From JAWKXU01 sp964468045 (GTDB taxonomy: Bacteria; Pseudomonadota; Alphaproteobacteria; Sphingomonadales; Sphingomonadaceae), in the NCBI GenBank assembly GCA_964468045.1, contig CAYXTO010000003.1, positions 186,001-250,000 on the forward strand: DNA of 64,000 nucleotides, written 5' to 3'. A program made the translations under genes and the position numbers. Of this stretch, positions 44,996-54,193 are shown in pieces. The first letter of the stretch is position 1; each line of letters opens with the position of its first letter. The notes under the pieces were generated by a model. It had not been told where the DNA came from. It ran no database searches and saw nothing but the letters and a program-made list of their open reading frames with translations.

Positions 44996-45007
44996 TCGCT
45001 GCCATGG

Positions 45008-45037
45008 AAAAGGGGCGGCGCTTCATGCACCGCCCCT
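45008..45037 (-). terminator. terminator of the PuuD-like gene
   Basis: AGGGGCGG (45011-45018) pairs with CCGCCCCT (45030-45037); on the minus strand the stem is followed by TTTT, so it terminates leftward transcription just after the stop at 45057. It also faces the end of kup. Confidence 0.75.
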
Positions 45038-45056
45038 CAGCGTCAGTGACGCAGGT

Positions 45057-45650
45057 TCAGTTGATCACGTTGGCGCTGACCATCGCATACATCATCGGCA
45101 GCGAGAGCAGCAGGTTCGTGCGGCTGGCTATAAGGGCGCGAGGGGCCGCAGCGGCCTTTTCCTCCGCGCTCGCTTCAACAATGCCCAGGATCTTCTTCTG
45201 CGCCGGCCAGATGATGAACCACACGTTGAAAGCCATGATAAGGGCAAGCCACATCCCCAGGCCGATCAGGTTGATGCCATCCGCACCCTGGCCGCCGAAG
45301 GTAAGGGCGAGGGCGCCATATCCGTTGTGGAATGCAATAACCAAACCGGTGATTACCGTCAGCAGAGCCGCATAGCGAAAGAAGAACAATACCTTGGGCG
45401 CGATGAAGCCGGTGATGGCCCCCTTCTGCTCCGCGGGAATCGACGGCATGGTCGGCACCTGAACGAAGTTCAGATAATAGAGAAGCCCGATCCACAGCAC
45501 CCCGAAGAACAGGTGGAGCCAGCGGAATACGTCATCGGTCACCGACTTCGGGTCACCTCCCGTCCAGCCCGCGAATGAAACGATTACCACGATCGCGGCT
45601 ATCAACCCGACCGCCAGAACCAGATGCAGATTACCGAAAAACTTGGCCAT
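45057..45650 (-). CDS. urate hydroxylase PuuD-type membrane protein (Urate_ox_N), without cytochrome c domain
   Basis: 197 residues, with four or more transmembrane helices of the Urate_ox_N/PuuD family: RWLHLFFGVLWIGLLYYLNFVQ with the conserved heme-ligand-like His, then FFFRYAALLTVITGLVI. Characterised PuuD has a C-terminal cytochrome c domain with CXXCH; none is present here and the protein ends after the last helix. No purine catabolism genes are nearby, so the urate assignment is family-level only. It could be a general membrane b-type cytochrome. Confidence 0.75.
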   Translation of the reverse strand: MAKFFGNLHLVLAVGLIAAIVVIVSFAGWTGGDPKSVTDDVFRWLHLFFGVLWIGLLYYLNFVQVPTMPSIPAEQKGAITGFIAPKVLFFFRYAALLTVITGLVIAFHNGYGALALTFGGQGADGINLIGLGMWLALIMAFNVWFIIWPAQKKILGIVEASAEEKAAAAPRALIASRTNLLLSLPMMYAMVSANVIN

Positions 45651-45757
45651 GTTCGTTCCCCCTCACTTCTCGTTCCTGTTGTACCCGTAAATTACGGGGC
45701 GAAAGCGAGGGCATAATAGAAAACAACGCGCCTTTGTCACATGATTTCGCGGCAATG

Positions 45758-46396
45758 TCAGGAAGGCGGGATCTGGCTTTCGGCCTCTTCCTGTCCTTTT
45801 TCACCCAGGCCGTGGCGCAGCAGCATGGGAATCTGGGAGAAGGTGAACAGGAAGGAGAGCGGCATGAACACCCAGAGCTTCGTTGCCAGCCAGTCTCCGA
45901 AAGAGAGCCACAGGCGCAGGCCTTCGTTCAGCGCGGCCAGGAACAGGAAGAAAAACCCCCAGTTGCGCGAGAGCAGCATCCATCCTTCGTCATCCAGCCC
46001 TTCGAAAGCGGATTCGAGCAGGATCTTGAGCAGCGCCTTGCCCTTCCAGTATCCCGCGAGGAGGACCGCGGCGAACAGAAGATAGATCGCCGTGGGCTTG
46101 ATCTGCACATAAAATGGATCGTGGAGCAGGATCGTCAGCCCCCCGAACCCGACGATCAGGGCAGTAGAAAGCCACAGCATCGGTGAGACTTTGCCGAGCC
46201 TCCATTTCGAGATGCCCAGCGCTGCGATGGCGGCGACAATGAAGGCGCCGGTCCCGCGCATCACCGCGAACACCTCGCCGACGGCATCTTCCTTGTCGGC
46301 CGGCGAGTAGTGGCGATAGACCAGGAAGAAAATGAGCAGCGGCCCATAATCGACCACCAGGTTCAGCCAGCCCGATTTCTTCTTTTCAGCAACCAT
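45758..46396 (-). CDS. inner membrane-spanning protein YciB (septation protein A family)
   Basis: 212-residue inner membrane protein with five to six helices: LVVDYGPLLIFFLVY at the N-terminus, HDPFYVQIKPTAIYLLFA, and LNEGLRLWLSFGDWLATKLW. The family is implicated in envelope integrity and cell division. Its ATG shares its last base with the ftsY stop region, so it is translated with ftsY on the minus strand. Confidence 0.92.
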   Translation of the reverse strand: MVAEKKKSGWLNLVVDYGPLLIFFLVYRHYSPADKEDAVGEVFAVMRGTGAFIVAAIAALGISKWRLGKVSPMLWLSTALIVGFGGLTILLHDPFYVQIKPTAIYLLFAAVLLAGYWKGKALLKILLESAFEGLDDEGWMLLSRNWGFFFLFLAALNEGLRLWLSFGDWLATKLWVFMPLSFLFTFSQIPMLLRHGLGEKGQEEAESQIPPS

Positions 46397-47322
46397 TATG
46401 CCACCCCTGCGATCACACGCGCGACGAGATCCGGATCGAAGGGGCGCAGATCGTCTATCCGTTCGCCCACTCCGATCGCGTGGATCGGCAAGCTATACTG
46501 TTCCGCCGCCGCGACGAGAACGCCGCCGCGCGCGGTTCCGTCGAGCTTGGTCATGATCAGGCCGGTAACCCCTGCAACTTCCTTGAAGATCTCGATCTGC
46601 GAAAGGGCATTCTGCCCGTTGGTGGCATCCAGCACCAGCACCACATCATGGGGCGCTTCAGGATTGAGGCGGCCCAGAACGCGCCGGATCTTTGCCAGTT
46701 CGTCCATCAGCTCCCGCTTGTTCTGAAGCCGGCCCGCGGTATCGACGACCAGGGCATCGATGCCCTGAGCCGTTGCCGTCTTGACCGCATCGAATACCAC
46801 GCTGGCCGGATCGCCGCCTTCCGGCCCCTTGACGATCGGCACGCCCAGCCGGTCTGCCCAGACTCCCAGCTGACCGATTGCGGCGGCGCGGAAAGTATCG
46901 CCCGCCGCCAGCATCACGCCGTAATCCTCTTCCTGAAACAGGTGGGCGAGCTTGGCGATGGTGGTGGTCTTGCCGCTGCCATTCACACCGATGACCAGTA
47001 TCACTTGCGGCCGGGGGAAGGCGGTGATTTCCAGCGGCTTGGCTACAGGGCGCAATATCGCCGCTATCTCCTCTGCCACCGCTTCGCGCAGTTCCGTATC
47101 GCTGATGCTCAGCCCGAAGCGCTTGCCGGCGAGCTTCTCCCTGATCCGCGCTGCGGCCGATGGACCGAGATCGGAAAGGATGAGAGCGTCTTCCACCTCA
47201 TCCAGCGTGGCGTCATCGAGCTTCGCGGTGCCGCCGCCGATGCCGGCGAGATTCTCGGAAAGTCGGTCCGAAGTCTTTCGGAACCCGCCCAGCAAGCGTT
47301 CCGACCAGCTTGGTTCGCTCAT
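46396..47322 (-). CDS. ftsY: signal recognition particle receptor FtsY
   Basis: 308-residue SRP GTPase that docks ribosome-SRP complexes at the membrane. N domain LDEVEDALILSDLGPSAA; G1 VIGVNGSGKTTTIAKLA near residue 113; G3 VVDTAGRLQNK; G4 TKLDGTARGG. The acidic A domain is short. Its partner RNA (ffs) is at 6042-6132. Overlaps mtaB by 4 bases. Confidence 0.96.
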   Translation of the reverse strand: MSEPSWSERLLGGFRKTSDRLSENLAGIGGGTAKLDDATLDEVEDALILSDLGPSAAARIREKLAGKRFGLSISDTELREAVAEEIAAILRPVAKPLEITAFPRPQVILVIGVNGSGKTTTIAKLAHLFQEEDYGVMLAAGDTFRAAAIGQLGVWADRLGVPIVKGPEGGDPASVVFDAVKTATAQGIDALVVDTAGRLQNKRELMDELAKIRRVLGRLNPEAPHDVVLVLDATNGQNALSQIEIFKEVAGVTGLIMTKLDGTARGGVLVAAAEQYSLPIHAIGVGERIDDLRPFDPDLVARVIAGVA

Positions 47323-48506
47323 TGCAGCACGCCGTTCTCGAGTTGGGTGGGGGTGATGGTGACGAGGGTGCGCGGTGCGGTTCCGGGAGGCAAGGCGACA
47401 CGCGCGAAGTTTTCAGCGTAGCCTGTCCCATCGCGTTCGGCGAGAACGGTCAGTTCGGCGCCGATCAGTCCCCTGAGCCAGGATGACCGTACCCGAGCGA
47501 CTTCCATGCGCAACTGCGAGGCGCGTTCCTTGATGATCGCCTTGTCCACCTGCGGCATCCGTGCGGCCGGCGTGTCCGTCCGGGGCGAATAGGGAAAGAT
47601 GTGCCCGTGGACGATGCCGAGTTCGGAGATGATGGAGAGGCTGTTGGCGTGCATCGCTTCGGTTTCGGTAGGAAAGCCGGCGATCAGATCCGCGCCTATG
47701 GCTATGTCCGTCCGGCGCTTGCGAAGCCGCTCGACGAGATTGATGGCGTCCGCACGAAGATGCCGGCGTTTCATGCGCTTCAAGGTCAGGTCGTCGCCGG
47801 ATTGCAGGGAGAGATGGAGATGCGGCATCATCCGCCGTTCGCTCGCCAGCAATTCAAACAGTTCCCCGTCAATCTCGATCCCGTCGAGCGAGGACATCCG
47901 CAGCCGCCGTAATTGCGGGAAGCGGCTCAATATGGCGGTTGCCAGCGAGCCCAGGACAGGGGTGCCAGGCAGGTCCTGGCCCCAGGAAGTCACGTCCACG
48001 CCGGTCAGCACCACTTCCGGCGCGCCCTGAGCAAGATGCCGTTCGACATCGTCCAGCACTTCCGGGACGGAGAGGGAACGGCTGCGCCCCCGGCCTTGCG
48101 GGATCACGCAGAAAGTGCAGCCATGATCGCAGCCGTTCTGGATGGCGATGAAGGCGCGCGTATGGCTGGGCGGGACGGGCCTTGGCTGCGCCGGCACATT
48201 CCAGGCCCGCGCATCCAGCTTGGCTCCATTTGCGACAATCCCGTCGATTTCCGGCATGGCGGCCAATTCCGCCCGTTCGATCTCGGCAGCGCAGCCGGTT
48301 ACCAGAAGGCGGGCGTCGGGCCGCCGCCGCCGCGCCCGCCGGATGGCCTGCCGCGTCTGGCGCACCGCTTCGGCCGTCACCGCACAACTATTGACCACGA
48401 TGATATCGGGCTCGTTTCCCAGCAGCGACCGGATTGCTTCGCTTTCCGAGATATTGAGACGGCAGCCCAGGGAAATCACCTCCACGCTCAAGCGAAGGCT
48501 CCCCAT
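47319..48506 (-). CDS. mtaB: tRNA (t6A37) methylthiotransferase MtaB
   Basis: 395-residue radical-SAM enzyme that converts t6A37 to ms2t6A37 in tRNA. The N-terminal cluster Cys are in SLGCRLN, NSCAVT and VTGCAAE; the radical-SAM motif is GCDHGCTFCVIP; a C-terminal TRAM-like segment ends VTITPTQLENGVLQ. ATG at 48506 overlaps dapF by 19 bases; GTG at 48485 is an alternative. RimO-type ribosomal specificity is less likely, since the GRGRSRS segment and LSLQSGDD pattern fit MtaB. Confidence 0.92.
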   Translation of the reverse strand: MGSLRLSVEVISLGCRLNISESEAIRSLLGNEPDIIVVNSCAVTAEAVRQTRQAIRRARRRRPDARLLVTGCAAEIERAELAAMPEIDGIVANGAKLDARAWNVPAQPRPVPPSHTRAFIAIQNGCDHGCTFCVIPQGRGRSRSLSVPEVLDDVERHLAQGAPEVVLTGVDVTSWGQDLPGTPVLGSLATAILSRFPQLRRLRMSSLDGIEIDGELFELLASERRMMPHLHLSLQSGDDLTLKRMKRRHLRADAINLVERLRKRRTDIAIGADLIAGFPTETEAMHANSLSIISELGIVHGHIFPYSPRTDTPAARMPQVDKAIIKERASQLRMEVARVRSSWLRGLIGAELTVLAERDGTGYAENFARVALPPGTAPRTLVTITPTQLENGVLQ

Positions 48507-49297
48507 TCGAAAGTTCCGCGAAAGGATTCGGCCGCTGGTCCGGTCATGGTGATCGTGCCGTCTTCGCCCAGCGCGATCGCGAGCGTTCCGCCGGGCAAGG
48601 CTACGGTAACCTGTCGCTCCACGAGGCCGCGCTTGAGTGCGGCTGCCGCCGTGGCGCAGGCGCCGGTCCCACAAGCCCGGGTCAGGCCCGCGCCGCGTTC
48701 CCACACCCGAAGCCTGATGGAGTGGCGATTGACGATGGTGGCCACATTCACGTTCACCCGCTCGGGAAACAGCGGGTCGTTTTCTATCTGGGGACCGAGC
48801 CGGTCGAGTTCGATGGAGTCGGTATCCGGCACGAAGAAGACCACATGCGGATTGCCCACATTGACGGCGATGGGGTTTTCCAGCCCATCCCAGCCGACCG
48901 GCATGCTGTAGGTGTCCATCGCATAGGCCAGGGGGATCTCGTTCCATTCAAAACGAGGCTGGCCCATGTCCACCGCGATCCCGTGATCGGCGGGCCGGGC
49001 ATGGATGATGCCGCTGGCGGTTTCGATGCGCGCCGGCTCTCCATGCAGCAGCGCCACCGCGCGGCTGGCATTGCCGCACGCTTCCACCTCTCCGCCGTCG
49101 GAATTGAAGATTCGCATCCGGAAGTCGGCGGCCTGGCTGCCCTCGATCACGACGAGCTGGTCGCAGCCGATCCCGGTGCGCCTGTCCGCAAGGCTGCGGG
49201 CGAGGGCCATGTCGACCGGCGGCACATTGCCGACGCGCCTGTCGATGACGACAAAGTCGTTCCCGAGGCCGTGCATCTTGACGAAAGCTACGCGCAT
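48488..49297 (-). CDS. dapF: diaminopimelate epimerase
   Basis: 269-residue epimerase converting LL- to meso-diaminopimelate for lysine and peptidoglycan. The two catalytic Cys are in VEACGNASRAV and TRACGTGACATAA. It begins VAFVKMHGLGNDFVVID. The gene overlaps mtaB and precedes mtaB-ftsY-yciB on the same strand, so the four likely form one unit. Confidence 0.96.
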   Translation of the reverse strand: MRVAFVKMHGLGNDFVVIDRRVGNVPPVDMALARSLADRRTGIGCDQLVVIEGSQAADFRMRIFNSDGGEVEACGNASRAVALLHGEPARIETASGIIHARPADHGIAVDMGQPRFEWNEIPLAYAMDTYSMPVGWDGLENPIAVNVGNPHVVFFVPDTDSIELDRLGPQIENDPLFPERVNVNVATIVNRHSIRLRVWERGAGLTRACGTGACATAAAALKRGLVERQVTVALPGGTLAIALGEDGTITMTGPAAESFRGTFEWGAFA

Positions 49298-49359
49298 AGC
49301 CTTGCGCGTCTAGGGATTGCGAGCCTTCCCGTCCAGAGGTGCGGAAAGTGGAGGTCCGC

Positions 49360-51099
49360 TCAGCCAGCGGCCTTGCGCTGGGCATCCTCGGTGTCGAGCT
49401 CCGGCGGCGGTTCGGGCTGCTCGCGGCAGTTTGCCGCAAATGAGGGCATTTCGGCCAGGAGCTTCTGTTCGGCAAGCCTGGTGAGCGTGGCATCGGCATC
49501 TTCCGGCCGGCCATAGAGATAGCCTTGGCCCTTCATCTGCCCCAGTTCCTTGAGAACCGCGAGAACGCGGACATTCTCGATACCTTCGGCAGTGACGGGC
49601 AGGTTGAGACCCTTCGCGAGCGAGATGATGGCTTGGACGAGCTTCGGATTGCATTTGTCCGAACCGAGCTCGGCGATGAAGCTGCGATCGATCTTGAGGC
49701 GGTCGAACGGCAAGGAGCGCAGCTGGGCTATGCTGGAATAGCCGGTGCCGAAATCGTCGAGGCTGATCTTTATGCCCTGATTCTTGAGACTGGTGACGAC
49801 GGAGCGGACCTCGCCGATATTCTCGTGCAGGCAGCTTTCGGTGATCTCGATGTCCAGACGATGCGGCGGAAAGCCGCTGTCGGTCAGCATCTTGAGGAGC
49901 TTTTGCGCAAACCAGGGGTCTTGCAGCTGCAGGGGAGAGATATTGACGGAAAGGAGAAGATCCGGATTCCAGTTCTTCGCATCCCGCAATGCCTGCCTGA
50001 TAAGCGATTCCGACAGATCGGAGATTACGCCCATCTCCTCGGCGATCGGGATGAAGATGTCGGGGCTGACAATTCCCAGTTCGGGCGAGTTCCAGCGCGC
50101 GAGCATCTCGAAGCCGACCAGGCGGCCGCTGTCGATATCGATCTGCTGCTCATAATAGGGGATGAATTCACCCTTGCCGATGCCGCGCCGGATCCCCTGT
50201 TCCATCTGGCTGCGGAAGCGCAATTCGTTTTCCATTGCCGGCTGGAACCAGGCGTAGCGGTTCCGCCCCTTTTTCTTGGCATGATACATGGCAATGTCGG
50301 CGTTATGCATCAGCAGTTCCCAGCCGGCGTGCTCGGCCTGCTCGGGAAGGTTCGAATCAATTCGATCTATTCCGATCGATGCGGTGATTTCGAAGATGGT
50401 TTCGTCGATCGTGATCGGTTCGGCGACGACCTGGATTATCTCGGTCGCAAGCTGATCGATCCGATCGGGATTGCGGGAATCGCATGTGACCGTGCATGCG
50501 AATTCATCGCCGCCGAGACGTGCGACTATTCCATCCTGACGGATTGTCTCCTGCAGCCGTTTCGCGGTTTCCTGGAGCACGGCATCCCCCATCCCGTGCC
50601 CGTTGAGATCGTTGACCAGCTTGAAGCCGTCGAGATCGAGAACCATCACCGCCACTATCCGCCCGGATCGCTTGGCCTTCTCGATCAGCTCGGCCGAGGC
50701 GGGGCCGATGCTGCGGCGATTGAGGCAATTCGTCAGGGAATCGGTTTCGGCAAGTACCCGGGCTTGCTCCTCGGCCTTGCGGCGTTCGCGCACTTCTTGC
50801 GTCAGTTCGCGATATCGGCGCCAGCCGAAGATGATGAGAGCGATATTGAGAAGCAGCGGATTCACCAGCATCTCGTCCGGTCGTACGCCATTGGCAAGCC
50901 AGTAATTGGCGACTTGCGGAAGCACGGAACCGCCGGTTCCTACAAACATCAATATTGCCGAAATCGCAACGCCAAGTACGACTATGTCCCGATCCGCCTT
51001 CCTAAGACGATCGTTTCCCGCATTTGCACCCTGCATTTCGCTCTTGCCGGTCTCTGCCAAGCGAAGCCCCCTTCGCGTGATGTGTCGAACGAGATGCAT
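49360..51099 (-). CDS. membrane-anchored GGDEF-EAL protein (c-di-GMP turnover)
   Basis: 579 residues. Two N-terminal hydrophobic segments (VVLGVAISAILMFVG and LVNPLLLNIALIIFGW), a short coiled coil, then a GGDEF domain (ARLGGDEFACTV) and an EAL domain (GFEMLARWNSP in place of EAL; DDFGTGYSS; LKIDRSFI; TAEGIEN). The phosphodiesterase residues look complete apart from A to M in the EAL triplet. The inhibitory I-site RxxD upstream of GGDEF reads RQDG. It could make or degrade c-di-GMP; both domains look active. ATG at 51033 is an alternative start. Confidence 0.9.
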   Translation of the reverse strand: MHLVRHITRRGLRLAETGKSEMQGANAGNDRLRKADRDIVVLGVAISAILMFVGTGGSVLPQVANYWLANGVRPDEMLVNPLLLNIALIIFGWRRYRELTQEVRERRKAEEQARVLAETDSLTNCLNRRSIGPASAELIEKAKRSGRIVAVMVLDLDGFKLVNDLNGHGMGDAVLQETAKRLQETIRQDGIVARLGGDEFACTVTCDSRNPDRIDQLATEIIQVVAEPITIDETIFEITASIGIDRIDSNLPEQAEHAGWELLMHNADIAMYHAKKKGRNRYAWFQPAMENELRFRSQMEQGIRRGIGKGEFIPYYEQQIDIDSGRLVGFEMLARWNSPELGIVSPDIFIPIAEEMGVISDLSESLIRQALRDAKNWNPDLLLSVNISPLQLQDPWFAQKLLKMLTDSGFPPHRLDIEITESCLHENIGEVRSVVTSLKNQGIKISLDDFGTGYSSIAQLRSLPFDRLKIDRSFIAELGSDKCNPKLVQAIISLAKGLNLPVTAEGIENVRVLAVLKELGQMKGQGYLYGRPEDADATLTRLAEQKLLAEMPSFAANCREQPEPPPELDTEDAQRKAAG

Positions 51100-51156
51100 C
51101 CGATAGGCTGAAATTTTAGTTAAAGCGGGTTCGGAAGCATTCGCGGAGGGGCCGCC

Positions 51157-52095
51157 TCAGGGTTTTGCGAGCCCGATTTCCCTGAGCCTTTGCTGCAGGT
51201 AGGCGTCGGCGGTGATCGGTTCGGGATAGCGATCGGGATTGCCGCTGCCCATGCATTGGGGAAGGGTGCGGATCATGAAGTCGCTCCGCAAATGGAGGAA
51301 GAACGGCATGGCATAGCGGCTGCGGCCGGCCGCCGGCCCGGAAGGATTTCGCACCCTGTGCGTGGTTGACGGAAGGACGTGATTGGTGAGGCGCTGGAGC
51401 ATGTCGCCGATATTGACCACGAGCGCGCCTTCCGGAGGCGCGACATCGATCCATGCGCCATGGCGATCGAGCAGTTGAAGCCCGGCTTCCTCCGCCCCCA
51501 GCAGCAAGGTGATAAGATTGATATCTTCATGTGCCTCGGCGCGAATTGCGCCTTGCGCGTCATCCTTGATTGGCGGGTAATGGAGGAGGCGCAATATCGA
51601 GTTGCCGTCCTCGATCGCGGGTTCAAACCAGTCTTCCGCAAGTTTCAGATGCAATGCGATGCGGGATAGAAGAAGCCCGCCGACGCGATCCATCTCCGAA
51701 AACAATGTGCGCAGAGTCGGTTCGAACCCTTCGGGTGCGAGGGGCCAGATATTGGCCGGCATGGCCGATTCCAAAGGATGCCCGGCGGGAAGATCGCGCC
51801 CGACATGCCAGAATTCCTTCAGATCTTGACGAGTGGCGCCCTTGGCTATTTCGGTCCCGAACGGGGTATAGCCACGCGCGCCTGAAATGCCCGGCACATG
51901 GTGGCGGCGCTTCTCCGCCTCCGGCAAGTCGAAGAATGCCTTGGTCAAGCTCCAGGCTCGGGCGACGAGATCTCGGTCCAGCCCATGGTCGCGGACGAGC
52001 GCGAAACCGAATTGGCGAAAGCTTTGCCCGATTGCCTCGGCAAAGGTGGATGCCGGATCGGCAAGGGACAGAACGGGAAGTGCAGGAGAGTCCAT
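51157..52095 (-). CDS. isopenicillin N synthase family 2OG-Fe(II) oxygenase
   Basis: 312-residue oxygenase with DIOX_N (FALVRDHGLD, FFDLPEAEK) and the C-terminal jelly roll. Iron ligands are in RAEAHEDINLITLL (HxD) and STTHRVRNP (distal His). The co-substrate motif RxS reads RYA in GRSRYAMPFFLH, so the Ser is replaced by Ala. Relatives act on small molecules such as gibberellin-like or xanthine compounds; bacterial substrate unknown. It is divergent from the EVE gene (60 bases between starts). Confidence 0.85.
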   Translation of the reverse strand: MDSPALPVLSLADPASTFAEAIGQSFRQFGFALVRDHGLDRDLVARAWSLTKAFFDLPEAEKRRHHVPGISGARGYTPFGTEIAKGATRQDLKEFWHVGRDLPAGHPLESAMPANIWPLAPEGFEPTLRTLFSEMDRVGGLLLSRIALHLKLAEDWFEPAIEDGNSILRLLHYPPIKDDAQGAIRAEAHEDINLITLLLGAEEAGLQLLDRHGAWIDVAPPEGALVVNIGDMLQRLTNHVLPSTTHRVRNPSGPAAGRSRYAMPFFLHLRSDFMIRTLPQCMGSGNPDRYPEPITADAYLQQRLREIGLAKP

Positions 52096-52155
52096 ATGGC
52101 CCGGTGAGAAGTTTGCGGCTAAGCCGCCAGCCTAACGTCTGACGGGAGCATGTGC

Positions 52156-52569
52156 ATGGCAAAAAGCTATTGGCTGATGAAGTCCGAGCCTGACGCCTAT
52201 GGCTGGGACGATCTCGTGGCCGAAGGGGAAGGGACCTGGGATGGGGTGCGCAATCATCGGGCGGCGAACAACCTGCGCGCGATGAAGCAGGGCGATCAGG
52301 CGTTCTTCTATCACTCCAATATCGGCAAGGAGATTGTCGGCATTGTCGAGATCAGCGTGGAAGGGATCAGCGACCCGACCGATCCTGAGGGAAAATGGGC
52401 AGCGGTGAAGGTGAAGCCGGTCCGCAAATTGGGCCGACCGGTCACGCTTCGGGAGATCAAGGCCAACCCCGCGCTGGCCGATATGGAACTGGTCCGCCTG
52501 TCCCGTCTCTCGGTGGCCGAAGTGCGACCTGCGGAATGGAAGGAAGTGCTCAGAATGTCCGGCGAGTGA
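52156..52569 (+). CDS. EVE domain-containing protein
   Basis: 137-residue EVE (PUA-like) protein: KSYWLMKSEPDAYGWDDL, TWDGVRNHRAANNLRAM, GDQAFFYHSN and GIVEI are the family's characteristic blocks. EVE domains bind modified bases in DNA or RNA; the target here is unknown. ATG at 52156 has GGGAG seven bases upstream. Confidence 0.92.
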   Translation: MAKSYWLMKSEPDAYGWDDLVAEGEGTWDGVRNHRAANNLRAMKQGDQAFFYHSNIGKEIVGIVEISVEGISDPTDPEGKWAAVKVKPVRKLGRPVTLREIKANPALADMELVRLSRLSVAEVRPAEWKEVLRMSGE

Positions 52570-52674
52570 GTATCGCTTCAGACTCATGGGCGATCTTGTC
52601 CCATAGTGCGACGACGGGGGAAAACGCAGCCAGCGCGGGCTGTTAAATGGTAAGCGGCGCGTTAACGTCCGGAC

Positions 52675-52866
52675 ATGCGACGCGCCCTGGTCCTTACCGA
52701 TGAAGCCGCTCGGCACCCGTTCCTTGCATCGTTGCCGCCGCATGTGCGGTCTGTTGCCGCCGAGGATGAAGAGGCGACCAAGCCTCGCTGGACGATGCAG
52801 GATTTGCGTGAGTTCCTGATGGCCTATTGCGCGAGTTTTCTGGCGGTCAGCGCGTTTATTTTCTGA
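52675..52866 (+). CDS. small protein with C-terminal membrane segment, function unknown
   Basis: 63 residues. The N-terminal two thirds are charged (RRALVLTDEAARHPFLASLP, AAEDEEATKPRW) and the C-terminus is hydrophobic (LREFLMAYCASFLAVSAFIF), suggesting a tail-anchored protein. The region WTMQDLREFLMAYC looks conserved in character. It has a clear upstream spacer and convergent neighbour. No family recognised; could be spurious, but codon usage resembles neighbours. Confidence 0.6.
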   Translation: MRRALVLTDEAARHPFLASLPPHVRSVAAEDEEATKPRWTMQDLREFLMAYCASFLAVSAFIF

Positions 52867-52882
52867 CCGGAAGCTTTGCCGG

Positions 52883-54193
52883 CTAAGCAGGCGATTGGGC
52901 GCATTCGGCCTTGTAGAGCATCTGCCCCAGCCATGCCGATACGATGCACATCGCGGCGCTGAGCAGCAACTGGTCGACGATCGCCACCCCTGCCGCACTG
53001 AGCCCCACGGCAAGCAGCGATCCGCCCACCATGGCTCCGGAGTTCACGATATTGTTCGCGGCAATGGTGCGCGCCGCCTGGGACGGATCGACCTTGGTGG
53101 TGAGGAACGCATAGAGCGGCACCACGAACATCCCGCCGGCAATGGCGATGCCGAGCAGGGTCAGCAGCAGGGGGATCGCCAGCGGCATTGTCATGAAGGC
53201 GCCGATCGCTTGCAGTTCTCCGGTTTCCGAGGCCGGCCATGCCCGGCAGACGAAGTAGAAGGCCGCGACGAAGCAGCCCATCACCAGCACGGAGGCCGGC
53301 CCGAACCGGGCTGAGACCTTGCCTTTCAGCAGCGAATTGATGGACATCGATCCAATGGCCACCCCGACCGAGAAGATCACGAGAAACAGGCTGGCCACTT
53401 CCTTGCTGGCCATCAGGACGTTCTTGGCCAGCGGAGGGAACTGGATGAACAGCACGGCGCCGATGGTCCAGAAGAAGCTGATCGCGAGAATGGCGTAGAA
53501 GATGCAGGCATCGTGCATCGTATTGCGCACCAGGGTGACCGATGATCGCAGCAGGTGCCAATCGAGCGGCTGGCTGGCGATGGCTGGGGGCGCGGCGGGG
53601 ACCGCCCGGCTGGCGAAATAGCCGACCACGGCCGTCGCGATGACGCAGGCCGCCGCCCATTCCACCGGAATCCAGCCCGCCAGGATGGTCCCACCCAGCA
53701 CGGCGAGATAGGTGCCTGCCTCGACCAGTCCGGTCCCGGCCAGCACTTCTTCCTTTCTGAGGTGCTGCGGCAGGATCGCGTATTTGATCGGACCGAAAAA
53801 GGTCGAGTGGATGCCCATCGCGAACAGGGCGGCCAGCATCAGCGGGATCGCTACCGCTTCCGTCATCTGTCCCAGCCAGGCAAGCACCAGCCCGGCGGCG
53901 CCGCAAGCCATGATGGGTATTTCGCAGAACTTGACGGTGCGAATGATCCTGGCCTTGTCCCGCATGTCCGCAAGCTGTCCGGCAAGGGCCGACAGGACGA
54001 AGAAGGGCAGGATGAACAGGCCCGAGGCGATGGCGCTGAACTTCGCTTCTTCCGCTTCGGAGTTGTAGACGCTGTAGACGACGAACAGCACCATCGCGTT
54101 CTTGTATAGATTGTCGTTGAATGCGTTGAGCAGTTGGGTCACGAACAGCGGAAGGAAACGCCGCCGGGCGAGAAGATGTGTCGATGTCGTCAT
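52883..54193 (-). CDS. MFS transporter, LplT-like
   Basis: 436-residue major facilitator with 12 predicted helices. It begins LLARRRFLPLFVTQLLNAFNDNLYKNA, the start typical of the lysophospholipid transporter LplT and related MFS proteins, and has LADMRDKARIIRTVKFCEIP in the loop after TM3. Fused acyltransferase domains seen in some relatives are absent. Substrate assignment is family-level; the nearby pgsA gene fits a phospholipid role. Confidence 0.85.
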   Translation of the reverse strand: MTTSTHLLARRRFLPLFVTQLLNAFNDNLYKNAMVLFVVYSVYNSEAEEAKFSAIASGLFILPFFVLSALAGQLADMRDKARIIRTVKFCEIPIMACGAAGLVLAWLGQMTEAVAIPLMLAALFAMGIHSTFFGPIKYAILPQHLRKEEVLAGTGLVEAGTYLAVLGGTILAGWIPVEWAAACVIATAVVGYFASRAVPAAPPAIASQPLDWHLLRSSVTLVRNTMHDACIFYAILAISFFWTIGAVLFIQFPPLAKNVLMASKEVASLFLVIFSVGVAIGSMSINSLLKGKVSARFGPASVLVMGCFVAAFYFVCRAWPASETGELQAIGAFMTMPLAIPLLLTLLGIAIAGGMFVVPLYAFLTTKVDPSQAARTIAANNIVNSGAMVGGSLLAVGLSAAGVAIVDQLLLSAAMCIVSAWLGQMLYKAECAQSPA

